DNA of 64,000 nt from Acidisphaera sp. L21 (GTDB lineage: Bacteria; Pseudomonadota; Alphaproteobacteria; Acetobacterales; Acetobacteraceae), in contig NZ_LMUY01000007.1 in assembly GCF_009765685.1 (NCBI RefSeq), forward strand, positions 20,939-84,938. The letters are read 5' to 3'. The notes under the pieces are model-generated. The model did no database searches. It was not told where the DNA came from and saw nothing but the letters and a program-made list of their open reading frames with translations. This document shows positions 8,463 through 15,356 of the stretch, one piece after another. How positions within the stretch are numbered: the stretch's first letter is position 1; every line of letters begins with the position of its first letter. Made by a program: the position numbers and the translations under genes.

Positions 8463-9631
8463 GCGCGGGCCAATTCCTGTTCCACCAGCGTTGCCCACAG
8501 GGAGGCGCCGATGGGGAGGATGTCGTCGTTGAAGTCGTAATGCACGGTATGGACCGGCTTGGTGCCCTTCTCGCCGTCGGCCTGGCCGATGCGGACGAAA
8601 CAGCCGGGGACTTTCTCGGCCATGTAGGCGAAGTCCTCGCCACCCATGCCGGGCAGGCGCTCGTGGATGACCTTGTCCGCGCCCAGGAGCTTGGCGCCGG
8701 CCTTGGCGGCACGTTCGACCGCCGCCGGGTCGTTGATGACGGAGGGGTAGCCGCGTTCGAAGGTGAACTCGGCCTCGGCGCCGTTGGCGGCGGCGGTGCC
8801 GATGACGAGTTCGCGCATCAGCCGCTCCATCTCGTTGCGGGTTTCGGCCTTCAGGGTGCGCAGGGTGCCGCTGAGCGTGGCTTCGTCGGGGATGACGTTG
8901 GTGGCGGTGCCGGCGTGGAATTGGCACGTCGACAGCACGGCGCTGTCCAGCGGGTCGACCTTGCCAGCGACTAGGGTTTGCAGGCCGAGCACGATTTGCG
9001 CGCCGATCACCACCGGGTCGATGGCGCGGTGAGGGCGGGCTGCGTGGCCGCCCCTGCCCTTCACGCGGATGTAGAAATCGTCGGTGTTGGCGCAGACTGC
9101 GCCGGGCACGGCGGTCATCTGGCCGAGCGGGATGGAAGTGTCGTTATGGGCGCCGAACACCATGTCGCAGGGGAAGCGGTCGAACAGGCCTTCCTTGACC
9201 ATAACCTCGCCACCGCCGCCGTTTTCCTCGGCAGGCTGGAAGATGAAGTGGACGGTGCCGTCGAAGTTCTTGGTTTCGGCCAAATAGCGTGCCGCGCCCA
9301 GCAGCATGGTGGTGTGGCCGTCATGGCCGCAGGCGTGCATGACGTTCGGGTTTTGGGAGCGGTATTCGAACTCGTTCGCTTCCGGCATGGGCAGCGCGTC
9401 CATATCGGCACGGATGCCGATGGCGCGGGGGGAGCTACCGTTGCGCAGGGTGCCGACCAATCCGGTGCCGGCGATGCCGCGCGTGACCTCGATCCCCCAG
9501 GACGCCAGCCGCTCCGCCACCAGGTCGCTGGTGCGGTGTTCGCCGAAGGCCAATTCGGGGTGGGTATGGATGTCGCGCCGCCACGCCGTCATGTCCGCGG
9601 CGAAATCGGCAATGCGATTGTGGACGGGCAC
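8459..9631 (-). CDS. M20 family amidohydrolase (hippurate hydrolase/N-acyl-amino acid deacylase-like)
   Basis: The protein has 390 residues. It starts with GTG at 9631, and AAGGAG lies about six bases upstream. M20D metal-binding motifs are visible: RRDIHTHPELAFGEHRT near residue 20, RADMDALPM near 75, HACGHDGHTTMLL near 101, PAEENGGGG near 135 and a late GGEDFA. The family hydrolyses N-acyl or N-benzoyl amino acids. The exact substrate cannot be read from sequence. The usual HNWPGLP stretch is HNDTSIP here. The gene is coupled to fumC by a 4-base overlap, and a strong inverted repeat lies 26 bases before the start. Confidence 0.9.
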   Translation of the reverse strand: MPVHNRIADFAADMTAWRRDIHTHPELAFGEHRTSDLVAERLASWGIEVTRGIAGTGLVGTLRNGSSPRAIGIRADMDALPMPEANEFEYRSQNPNVMHACGHDGHTTMLLGAARYLAETKNFDGTVHFIFQPAEENGGGGEVMVKEGLFDRFPCDMVFGAHNDTSIPLGQMTAVPGAVCANTDDFYIRVKGRGGHAARPHRAIDPVVIGAQIVLGLQTLVAGKVDPLDSAVLSTCQFHAGTATNVIPDEATLSGTLRTLKAETRNEMERLMRELVIGTAAANGAEAEFTFERGYPSVINDPAAVERAAKAGAKLLGADKVIHERLPGMGGEDFAYMAEKVPGCFVRIGQADGEKGTKPVHTVHYDFNDDILPIGASLWATLVEQELARA

Positions 9632-9656
9632 GGAGATCTCCTTAATATATGGGAAC

Positions 9657-9685
9657 GAGTGCCAGCGTACAGCGCTTGGGCACTC
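9657..9685. promoter_or_regulatory. Strong stem-loop/inverted repeat in the amidohydrolase-fumC leader
   Basis: GAGTGCC (9657-9663) pairs perfectly with GGCACTC (9679-9685). Inside it, AGCG (9664-9667) pairs with CGCT (9673-9676) around the loop TACAG, leaving only a two-base TG bulge. The site lies between two divergent genes. No U-run follows on either strand, so it is not a terminator. An operator or a 5' leader hairpin is more likely. Confidence 0.5.
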
Positions 9686-9714
9686 ACCGACAAATCTGAG
9701 GGACGAGCGTTACG

Positions 9715-10320
9715 ATGGTGCAGCGTACGATCAACCACTTCTACCCCACCTACGCCGAGGCGGTAGAGGTGGTTGCGGACCTCACGGCCGCAGGAATTTC
9801 GTCCGGTAATATCGCGCTGATCGAGAGCGAGACGGATGCGCGCCTGCCGCAGGGCGTGGCGACCGACACGGCGCAGAGCCCGGCGTTGACCGGTGGGACG
9901 CTGGGCGCCGCAATCGGCGCCGGCATCGGGGCGCTGGATGGGGTCGGCTCGATCACGATTCCGTTTACCGAACCGTTGGTGGCCACGGGGTGGGTGCTGC
10001 CCTGCCTGGTGTTCGCGGTGATCGGCGCCCTGATCGGGGCGGTCGTCGGGATGGTGACGAAGCTGGGCGTCAGCAACTCAAGCAGCCACGCGATCGCGTC
10101 CCGCCTGCAGCGGGGCGAGCATCTGGTGATGGTGTGGGTGGACGAGGCGGATGCTGCGGCAGCGCAGGTCGTGCTGGACCATCCGCGCGTCACGCCGGGC
10201 GTGAAGAAGGGGCCGGACCCGGTTTATGACATGGAGCCGACTGGCGACAGCCGGACCGTCGAGGAGGAAGCTGCAGCGATCCACCAAGCGGAGCGTAGGA
10301 TCCAGTATCAGTCGGAATAG
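9715..10320 (+). CDS. Glycine-rich membrane protein with general stress protein-like N-terminus
   Basis: The protein has 201 residues. The N-terminal 40 residues (INHFYPTYAEAVEVVADLTAAGIS) resemble the start of YflT/general-stress-17M-like proteins. These have a ferredoxin-like fold with an A-x-x-x-V-x-x-L repeat. Two glycine-zipper hydrophobic segments follow at about 60-78 and 93-117, then a second small domain (LQRGEHLVMVWVDEADAAAAQVVL). The C-terminus is charged. The family usually sits in the inner membrane, and its function is unknown. The gene is divergent from the amidohydrolase-fumC operon and convergent with tadA, with only three bases between the stops. Confidence 0.7.
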   Translation: MVQRTINHFYPTYAEAVEVVADLTAAGISSGNIALIESETDARLPQGVATDTAQSPALTGGTLGAAIGAGIGALDGVGSITIPFTEPLVATGWVLPCLVFAVIGALIGAVVGMVTKLGVSNSSSHAIASRLQRGEHLVMVWVDEADAAAAQVVLDHPRVTPGVKKGPDPVYDMEPTGDSRTVEEEAAAIHQAERRIQYQSE

Positions 10321-10323
10321 AAA

Positions 10324-10782
10324 CTATCGGAGGCCGGCGAAGAAGCTTCGTAGCAACGCGGCGGCCTCGGTTTCGTGTACGCCACCGATGATGGCGGGGC
10401 GGTGAAGGCAGCCGGGCTGGTCGAAGATGCGGGGGCCGTGCTCGACCCCGCCGCCCTTTGGGTCGTAGGCGCCAAAGATGACGCGGGCGACGCGGAAATG
10501 GACCGCAGCGGCGGCGCACATCGGGCATGGCTCCAGCGTGACCGCCAGGGTGCAGCCGAGCAGGCGGGGGGAACCGAGGTATCGGGCGGCGGCTCGCATG
10601 ACCAGCAGTTCGGCGTGGGCGCTGGCGTCGTGCGTTGCCTCCACCTGGTTGCCGGCGCGGGCAATGAGAGTGCCGTCTGGCGCCACCAGAGCGGCGCCAA
10701 CGGGCACTTCGCCGCGGGCGGCGGCCGAATGGGCCTCTTGCAGTGCGATCGCCATGGCATCCATCGGGTTCGTCTTGCCCAC
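10324..10782 (-). CDS. tadA: tRNA-specific adenosine deaminase
   Basis: The protein has 152 residues, from a GTG at 10782. An ATG at 10764 would remove six residues. The cytidine-deaminase fold zinc site is intact: AHAELLV near residue 57 (zinc His and proton-shuttle Glu) and PCPMCAAA near 87 (two zinc Cys). TadA deaminates A34 to inosine in tRNA-Arg(ACG) and is usually essential. It is divergent from the amidotransferase-rluB-rsmD operon, 27 bases apart. A tadA next to rluB/rsmD arrangement is common in alphaproteobacteria, which supports the name. Confidence 0.93.
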   Translation of the reverse strand: MGKTNPMDAMAIALQEAHSAAARGEVPVGAALVAPDGTLIARAGNQVEATHDASAHAELLVMRAAARYLGSPRLLGCTLAVTLEPCPMCAAAAVHFRVARVIFGAYDPKGGGVEHGPRIFDQPGCLHRPAIIGGVHETEAAALLRSFFAGLR

Positions 10783-10809
10783 ATGGGGCCGCCGGGTCTA
10801 GGGACGGGC

Positions 10810-11520
10810 ATGAATCGACCTCTCATTGGCGTGACATTGGATGCGGAGCAGCCCGGCGGCTGGTCGCGCTTTCCGTGGTATGCGCTGCGCGCGAACTACA
10901 CCGACGCCATCGCCGCCGCTGGCGGCCTGCCAGTGGCCCTGCCGCATGACCCGGCGTTGGCAGCCGCGATGCTGGACCGGCTGGATGGGCTGGTGGTGAC
11001 GGGGGGTGCGTTCGACGTGTCGCCGGCGCTGTATGGGGCAACGGACGTGCACCCCACCGTGACGTTGAAGGACCGTCGCACCGCTGCCGAGTTGGCGCTG
11101 GTGCAGGGCGCGTTGGCGCGGGATATGCCGGTGCTGGGCATTTGCGGCGGCCAGCAGCTTCTGGCGGTGGCACTGGGTGGCACGCTGATCCAGCACATCC
11201 CGGACAGCATCACCGACGCGCTGGCGCACGAGCAGCCAAACCCGCGCAACGAGCCGGGGCACGCCGTGGCGGTCACGCCGGGCACGCTGCTGCACCGCAT
11301 CGTCGGGAGCGACACGATGCAGGTGAACTCCGCCCACCACCAGGCTGTTGCCACCCCCGGGCCGCATGCCGTGGTGAATGCGGTGGCGCCGGATGGCGTG
11401 GTGGAGGGCGTGGAGGATGCACGCTACCGTTTCTGCCTGGGGCTACAGTGGCATCCGGAATTCCTGATCGACCCGGGCGATAGTCGGATCTTCACCGCCT
11501 TCATCGCCGCCGCGTCGTGA
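10810..11520 (+). CDS. Gamma-glutamyl-gamma-aminobutyrate hydrolase family (peptidase C26, PuuD-like)
   Basis: The protein has 236 residues from the ATG at 10810, with AGGGACG just upstream. The class-I amidotransferase catalytic triad is visible: nucleophile Cys in LGICGGQQLL near residue 112 and His-Glu in LQWHPEF near 213. MNRPLIGVTLDAEQ and VVTGGAFDVSP are typical of PuuD-like hydrolases that cut gamma-glutamyl amides, for example in putrescine breakdown. No other putrescine genes lie nearby, so the substrate is open. Its stop overlaps the GTG start of rluB by four bases, which ties it to an RNA-modification operon. Confidence 0.88.
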   Translation: MNRPLIGVTLDAEQPGGWSRFPWYALRANYTDAIAAAGGLPVALPHDPALAAAMLDRLDGLVVTGGAFDVSPALYGATDVHPTVTLKDRRTAAELALVQGALARDMPVLGICGGQQLLAVALGGTLIQHIPDSITDALAHEQPNPRNEPGHAVAVTPGTLLHRIVGSDTMQVNSAHHQAVATPGPHAVVNAVAPDGVVEGVEDARYRFCLGLQWHPEFLIDPGDSRIFTAFIAAAS

Positions 11521-12317
11521 GCGACGAGCCGGACGACGCCGCCGGGTCCGATGCAACGGCCCCGGAAACCCCGGAGCGGGGGGAGCGGATCGCGAAATGG
11601 CTGGCCCGCGCTGGCGTCGCGAGCCGCCGCGATGCGGAGAAGCTGCTGACCGAGGGCCGGGTGAGGCTGAACGGCGCCCCGGTCACCCACCCGGCGACCT
11701 TCATCAGCCCCGGCGACATCGTGCAGGTGAACAGCCGGGTGGTGGACGCGCCCGATCGCGTGCGGCTGTGGCGCTACCACAAGCCCGAGGGGCTGATGAC
11801 CACGCACCGGGACCCGGAAGGCCGCCCGACCGTGTTCGAGCGTCTGCCCGAGCACCTGCCCCGCGTGGTGAGCATCGGCCGGCTGGATCTGAACAGCGAG
11901 GGGCTGCTGTTGCTGACCAATGATGGCGGGTTGGCCCGGCAGTTGGAGCTACCGTCCAATGGCTGGACTCGGCGCTACCGGGTGCGGGTGCATGGGGTCG
12001 TGCCGGAACGCTCGCTGGCCGGGCTGGTCAACGGGTTGACGGTGGAGGGCGTGAAGTATGGCCCGATCGAAGCGGCGGTGGATTCCCGGGCGCTCAGTAA
12101 CACGTGGCTGAGCGTGAGCCTGAACGAGGGGCGCAATCGGGAGGTGCGCCGGGTGATGATGCATCTGGGGCTGCAGGTGACGCGGCTGATCCGGGTGGCT
12201 TACGGGCCGTTCCAACTTGGGAATCTGGCGCGGGGCGAGGTGGATGAGGTGACGGGCAAGGTGCTGCGGGAGCAGGTGCCGGACGTCGCGAAGGCGAAAC
12301 CGCGGGATCGGGGCTGA
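11517..12317 (+). CDS. rluB: 23S rRNA pseudouridine synthase, RsuA/RluB family
   Basis: The protein has 266 residues, with GTG start at 11517 inside the GTGA overlap with the preceding gene. An S4 RNA-binding domain (ERIAKWLARAGVASRRDAEKLL) occupies roughly residues 20-80. The catalytic loop GRLDLNSEGLLLLTNDG follows around 120-136, with the catalytic Asp. Further family motifs are TRRYRVRV and EGRNREVRRVM. RluB makes pseudouridine 2605 in 23S rRNA. RsuA or RluE are alternatives within the same family. Adjacency to rsmD and tadA supports an RNA-modification operon. Confidence 0.9.
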   Translation: MSDEPDDAAGSDATAPETPERGERIAKWLARAGVASRRDAEKLLTEGRVRLNGAPVTHPATFISPGDIVQVNSRVVDAPDRVRLWRYHKPEGLMTTHRDPEGRPTVFERLPEHLPRVVSIGRLDLNSEGLLLLTNDGGLARQLELPSNGWTRRYRVRVHGVVPERSLAGLVNGLTVEGVKYGPIEAAVDSRALSNTWLSVSLNEGRNREVRRVMMHLGLQVTRLIRVAYGPFQLGNLARGEVDEVTGKVLREQVPDVAKAKPRDRG

Positions 12318-12329
12318 GGGGGGACGCGT

Positions 12330-12884
12330 CTGAGAATTATCGCCGGCACGTGGCGCGGCCGGATTTTGCAGGCGCCGGCTGGCCAGGGCACTCGCCCCAC
12401 GGCGGAGCGACTGCGGCAGGCATTGTTCGACATGCTGCTGCATGCGCCCTGGGGTGGGCGGCTGGACGGGATGGTGGTGCTGGACGCCTTTGCCGGCACG
12501 GGTGCGCTGGGGCTGGAGGCATTGTCCCGTGGCGCTGCCTCCGCCGTGTTCATGGAGCGGGACCGGGCGTCGCTGGAGGCGTTGCGCGCCAATATCGCCT
12601 TGTGCCGGGGGGCGATGGCGCGGGTGCTAGCGACCGATGTGCTGACACCGCCGGCCGGGCAACCCTGCGACCTGGTGTTTCTGGACCCGCCCTATGGTGG
12701 GGATTTGCTGCCGCGCGCGGTGGCGGCGCTGGCGAAGGCTGGCTGGATCGCGCCGGGCGCGCTGATTGTCGCGGAAAGCGCGCGGGATGAGGCTGTGGTC
12801 CTGGGCGAATTGCTGGCCGAACGGGCGCACGGCGCCGGGCGGGTGACGGTTTGGCGCGGTGCCGGCAGCTTCACGTCTGGTTAA
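12330..12884 (+). CDS. rsmD: 16S rRNA (guanine(966)-N2)-methyltransferase, probable CTG start
   Basis: RsmD proteins begin M-R-I-I-A-G-x-x-R-G-R. Here the frame reads CTG-AGA-ATT-ATC-GCC-GGC, that is L/M-RIIAGTWRGRILQAP. It begins at 12330, only four codons after the rluB stop in the same frame. No ATG, GTG or TTG is available before a TTG at 12366, which would cut off the conserved N-terminus. AGGGGG at 12317-12322 sits seven bases before the CTG, a normal ribosome-site distance. The 184-residue length is typical. Other motifs are DAFAGTGALGLEALSRGA (SAM binding) and LVFLDPPYG (catalytic DPPY near residue 119). Confidence 0.88.
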   Translation: MRIIAGTWRGRILQAPAGQGTRPTAERLRQALFDMLLHAPWGGRLDGMVVLDAFAGTGALGLEALSRGAASAVFMERDRASLEALRANIALCRGAMARVLATDVLTPPAGQPCDLVFLDPPYGGDLLPRAVAALAKAGWIAPGALIVAESARDEAVVLGELLAERAHGAGRVTVWRGAGSFTSG

Positions 12885-12907
12885 CAGGGCGGGCGCAGAC
12901 TGCCGGC

Positions 12908-14536
12908 ATGCCGGACCCTATCGAAGCATTGCTGCTGGCCATCACTCATAGTCGCGCCGGGCGCTATGTCGAGGCGGAAACCATCCTTTGCGACGTGCTC
13001 GCGGCCGAGCCCGACCAGCCGAACGCGCTGTTTCTGCTGGGCCAATGCATGCTGGCCGATGGGCGCGCGGCAGAGGCCACCAGTTTCCTGGCGCGCGGGC
13101 TGGCGCTGCGCCCGACGCATCGCGATGGGCGGGTTGCGTTGGCCCGGGCGCAGATGGCGGCCGGCGAGCCGTTCGATGCGCTAGACACTCTGGCGCCGTT
13201 GGTTGGGGATCACGGCTTGGCCGCCGTGCACACGCTGCGCGGCACCGCGCTGAACGCGCTGGGCCGGCCGGCGGAGGCGGTGGATGCCTTCACCATCGCC
13301 CTGCGGGGCAGCCCGCTGGATGCCGAAACCCACCTGAACCTGGGCAACGCCCACTCCGATCTGGGCAAGCGCGACCTGGCCGAACGCCATATCCGCAATG
13401 CGATCGCGATCAAGCCGGATTTGGCGGAGGCGCATGCGAGCCTGGGCCACCTGCTGGCCGAAACCCACCGTTTGGCCGAGGCGGTTGCCTGCGCCCAAGC
13501 CGCCATCGATCTGCAGCCGGATTTCGCTGCGGCCCATTGGAACCAGGGCGTCGCCCTGCTGCTATCCGGCGACATGGCAGCCGGGTGGGAGAAATACGAG
13601 TGGCGTAAGCGGCGCTTCCCCGACAGCTTCACCAACCCGCCGGGTCTGCAATGGGATGGTGGTCCGCTGGATGGCCGGACGATCCTGGTGCTGGCTGAAC
13701 AGGGCCTGGGCGACACGATACAATTCGCGCGTTACTTCCCGATGCTGGCCGCACGTGGCGCCACGGTGATGGTCGAATGCGCCGGCTCGCTGGTGCTGCT
13801 GCTGCAGGCGATGCCGGGCGTGGCCATTGCCTGCACCCGGGGCGAGCGGCCGGACCACGATCTGTGGGTCGACCAGATGAGCCTGCCGCGCCTGTTCCGC
13901 ACCACGCTGGCCGATGTGCCCGCCCCGACCGCCTATCTGCAGGCCGACCCGGCGCGCGCTGCGCATTGGAACAGGCTACTGCCCGTCGGCCTGCGCGTCG
14001 GGCTGGTTTGGGCTGGCAACCCGCTGCACTCGAATGACGCCAACCGGTCGATGCCGATTGCGGCGCTCGGCCCCATTCTGGATGCGGCGCAAGGATCGCT
14101 CATCAGCCTGCAGGTCGGCGCGTCCGCGTCCGAGGTGGCGTCCCTGCCCGGCGTGGCCGATGTGACCGAGCACCTGACCGATTGGAAGGAGACCGCTTCC
14201 GCCATTGCCTCGATGGATCTGATCGTCACCGTCGACACCGCGGTGGCGCATATGGCGGGCGCGCTGGGCATCCCGGTGTGGGTGATGCTGCCCTATGCGC
14301 CGGACTGGCGGTGGATGCTCGATCGCACCGACTCGCCCTGGTACGCTGGCATGCGGCTGTTCCGCCAGGCCCGCCCCGGCGACTGGACCGGGGTGGTGGA
14401 CCAGGTCGCCGCCGCCCTGGCGGAGGTGGTTCGCCCCGCGCCGTCCGCCTTCGTCGCGCCCTACACCATCGCCATGCCGCCATTGACGTGGAGCGTGGCG
14501 CCGGTGACCCAGCCTGCCTCCTCCGACGCCAAATAG
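12908..14536 (+). CDS. TPR-repeat protein with GT9-like glycosyltransferase C-terminal domain
   Basis: The protein has 542 residues from the ATG at 12908. The N-terminal half (about residues 5-235) is TPR repeats. The C-terminal half looks like an ADP-heptose:LPS heptosyltransferase (GT9) fold. Motifs are LAEQGLGDTIQFARYFPML near residue 260, LRVGLVWAGNPLHSND near 360 and LIVTVDTAVAHMAGALG near 440. The sugar substrate and acceptor are unknown. A shorter paralogue lies at 31117-32424. The last 76 bases overlap the 3' end of fabG on the other strand, so the C-terminal tail is encoded opposite fabG's catalytic-domain end. An upstream in-frame TTG at 12851 is inside rsmD and not used. Confidence 0.85.
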   Translation: MPDPIEALLLAITHSRAGRYVEAETILCDVLAAEPDQPNALFLLGQCMLADGRAAEATSFLARGLALRPTHRDGRVALARAQMAAGEPFDALDTLAPLVGDHGLAAVHTLRGTALNALGRPAEAVDAFTIALRGSPLDAETHLNLGNAHSDLGKRDLAERHIRNAIAIKPDLAEAHASLGHLLAETHRLAEAVACAQAAIDLQPDFAAAHWNQGVALLLSGDMAAGWEKYEWRKRRFPDSFTNPPGLQWDGGPLDGRTILVLAEQGLGDTIQFARYFPMLAARGATVMVECAGSLVLLLQAMPGVAIACTRGERPDHDLWVDQMSLPRLFRTTLADVPAPTAYLQADPARAAHWNRLLPVGLRVGLVWAGNPLHSNDANRSMPIAALGPILDAAQGSLISLQVGASASEVASLPGVADVTEHLTDWKETASAIASMDLIVTVDTAVAHMAGALGIPVWVMLPYAPDWRWMLDRTDSPWYAGMRLFRQARPGDWTGVVDQVAAALAEVVRPAPSAFVAPYTIAMPPLTWSVAPVTQPASSDAK

Positions 14537-15198
14537 GCGACGGCCGCCGCCACATCCATCGGCTGGCCCATGCGGCCCAGCGGGATCGAGTCGGTCAGCC
14601 GCTTCTTCTGGTCGTCGTTCAGCTTGTCGGTCATCGCGGTCTGGATGAAGCCGGGGGATACGACGTTGACAGTGATCCCGCGGGACCCGACTTCCTGCGC
14701 CAGCGATTTCGACATGCCCAGTAGCCCGGCCTTCGCGGCGGCGTAGTTCGCCTGGCCGGGATTGCCCGTGGTGCCGACGATGCTGGCGATGGCGATGATC
14801 CGGCCGGCGCGGCGGCGGACCATGCCCTTCAGCGCGGCCCGGGTCAGCCGGAACGGCGCCGTCAGGTCCACGTCCAGCACGGCCTGCCAATCATCGTCCT
14901 TCATGCGAAGGGCCAGCATATCGCGGGTGAAGCCGGCGTTGTTCACCAGAATGTCCAACGGGCCGGCCGCCTGCTCGGCCGCGGCGACCAGCGCATCGGG
15001 GGCCGCTGGGTCGCGCAGATCGGCGGGGCAGACATGGGCGTTGTCACCCAACTCGGCCGCCAGGGCCTCCAGCGCATCGGCGCGCGTGCCGGACAGGGCG
15101 ACGCGGGCGCCCTGGGCGTGCAGGCTGCGGGCGATGGCAGCGCCGATGCCACCGGATGCGCCGGTGATCAGCGCGGTCTTTCCGTCCAAGCGGAACAT
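14461..15198 (-). CDS. fabG: 3-oxoacyl-[acyl-carrier-protein] reductase
   Basis: The protein has 245 residues, the standard FabG length. Its ATG at 15198 is preceded by GGAGGGA at a six-base distance. The Rossmann motif TGASGGIGAAIA is near residue 13, NNAGF near 86, the catalytic Ser in IAIASIVG near 138, and the YxxxK pair in NYAAAKAG near 151-155. It reduces 3-oxoacyl-ACP with NADPH in fatty acid synthesis. Acetoacetyl-CoA reductase is a less likely alternative, because there are no PHA genes nearby. It is not next to fabD or acpP in this window. Confidence 0.92.
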   Translation of the reverse strand: MFRLDGKTALITGASGGIGAAIARSLHAQGARVALSGTRADALEALAAELGDNAHVCPADLRDPAAPDALVAAAEQAAGPLDILVNNAGFTRDMLALRMKDDDWQAVLDVDLTAPFRLTRAALKGMVRRRAGRIIAIASIVGTTGNPGQANYAAAKAGLLGMSKSLAQEVGSRGITVNVVSPGFIQTAMTDKLNDDQKKRLTDSIPLGRMGQPMDVAAAVAYLASEEAGWVTGATLHVNGGMAMV

Positions 15199-15292
15199 TG
15201 GGGTCCCTCCAGCAATGGACGGAAGCGCCTACTCGCGCTGGCGCCGGGTGTCCAGGGCGACGCGAAGGTTAACGGTGGCCGACCAGCGATTC

Positions 15293-15305
15293 ACCGTTCA
15301 ACGGT
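15293..15305. promoter_or_regulatory. Perfect 13-base palindrome upstream of the chemoreceptor gene
   Basis: ACCGTT-C-AACGGT is a perfect inverted repeat about 50 bases before the chemoreceptor start. A further AACGGT half-site lies at 15271-15276. It lies between the divergent fabG and the chemoreceptor. The binding factor is unknown. Confidence 0.35.
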
Positions 15306-15356
15306 CTCTTCATATTTCGCCGGCAAACTGTATCCGGGATGACACTCCGGGGTATC

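Noticed and set aside
8463..8927. Upstream in-frame extension of fumC by 155 codons
   Set aside because: It lies inside the amidohydrolase gene and has shadow composition. The ATG at 8462 gives the normal 467-residue FumC.
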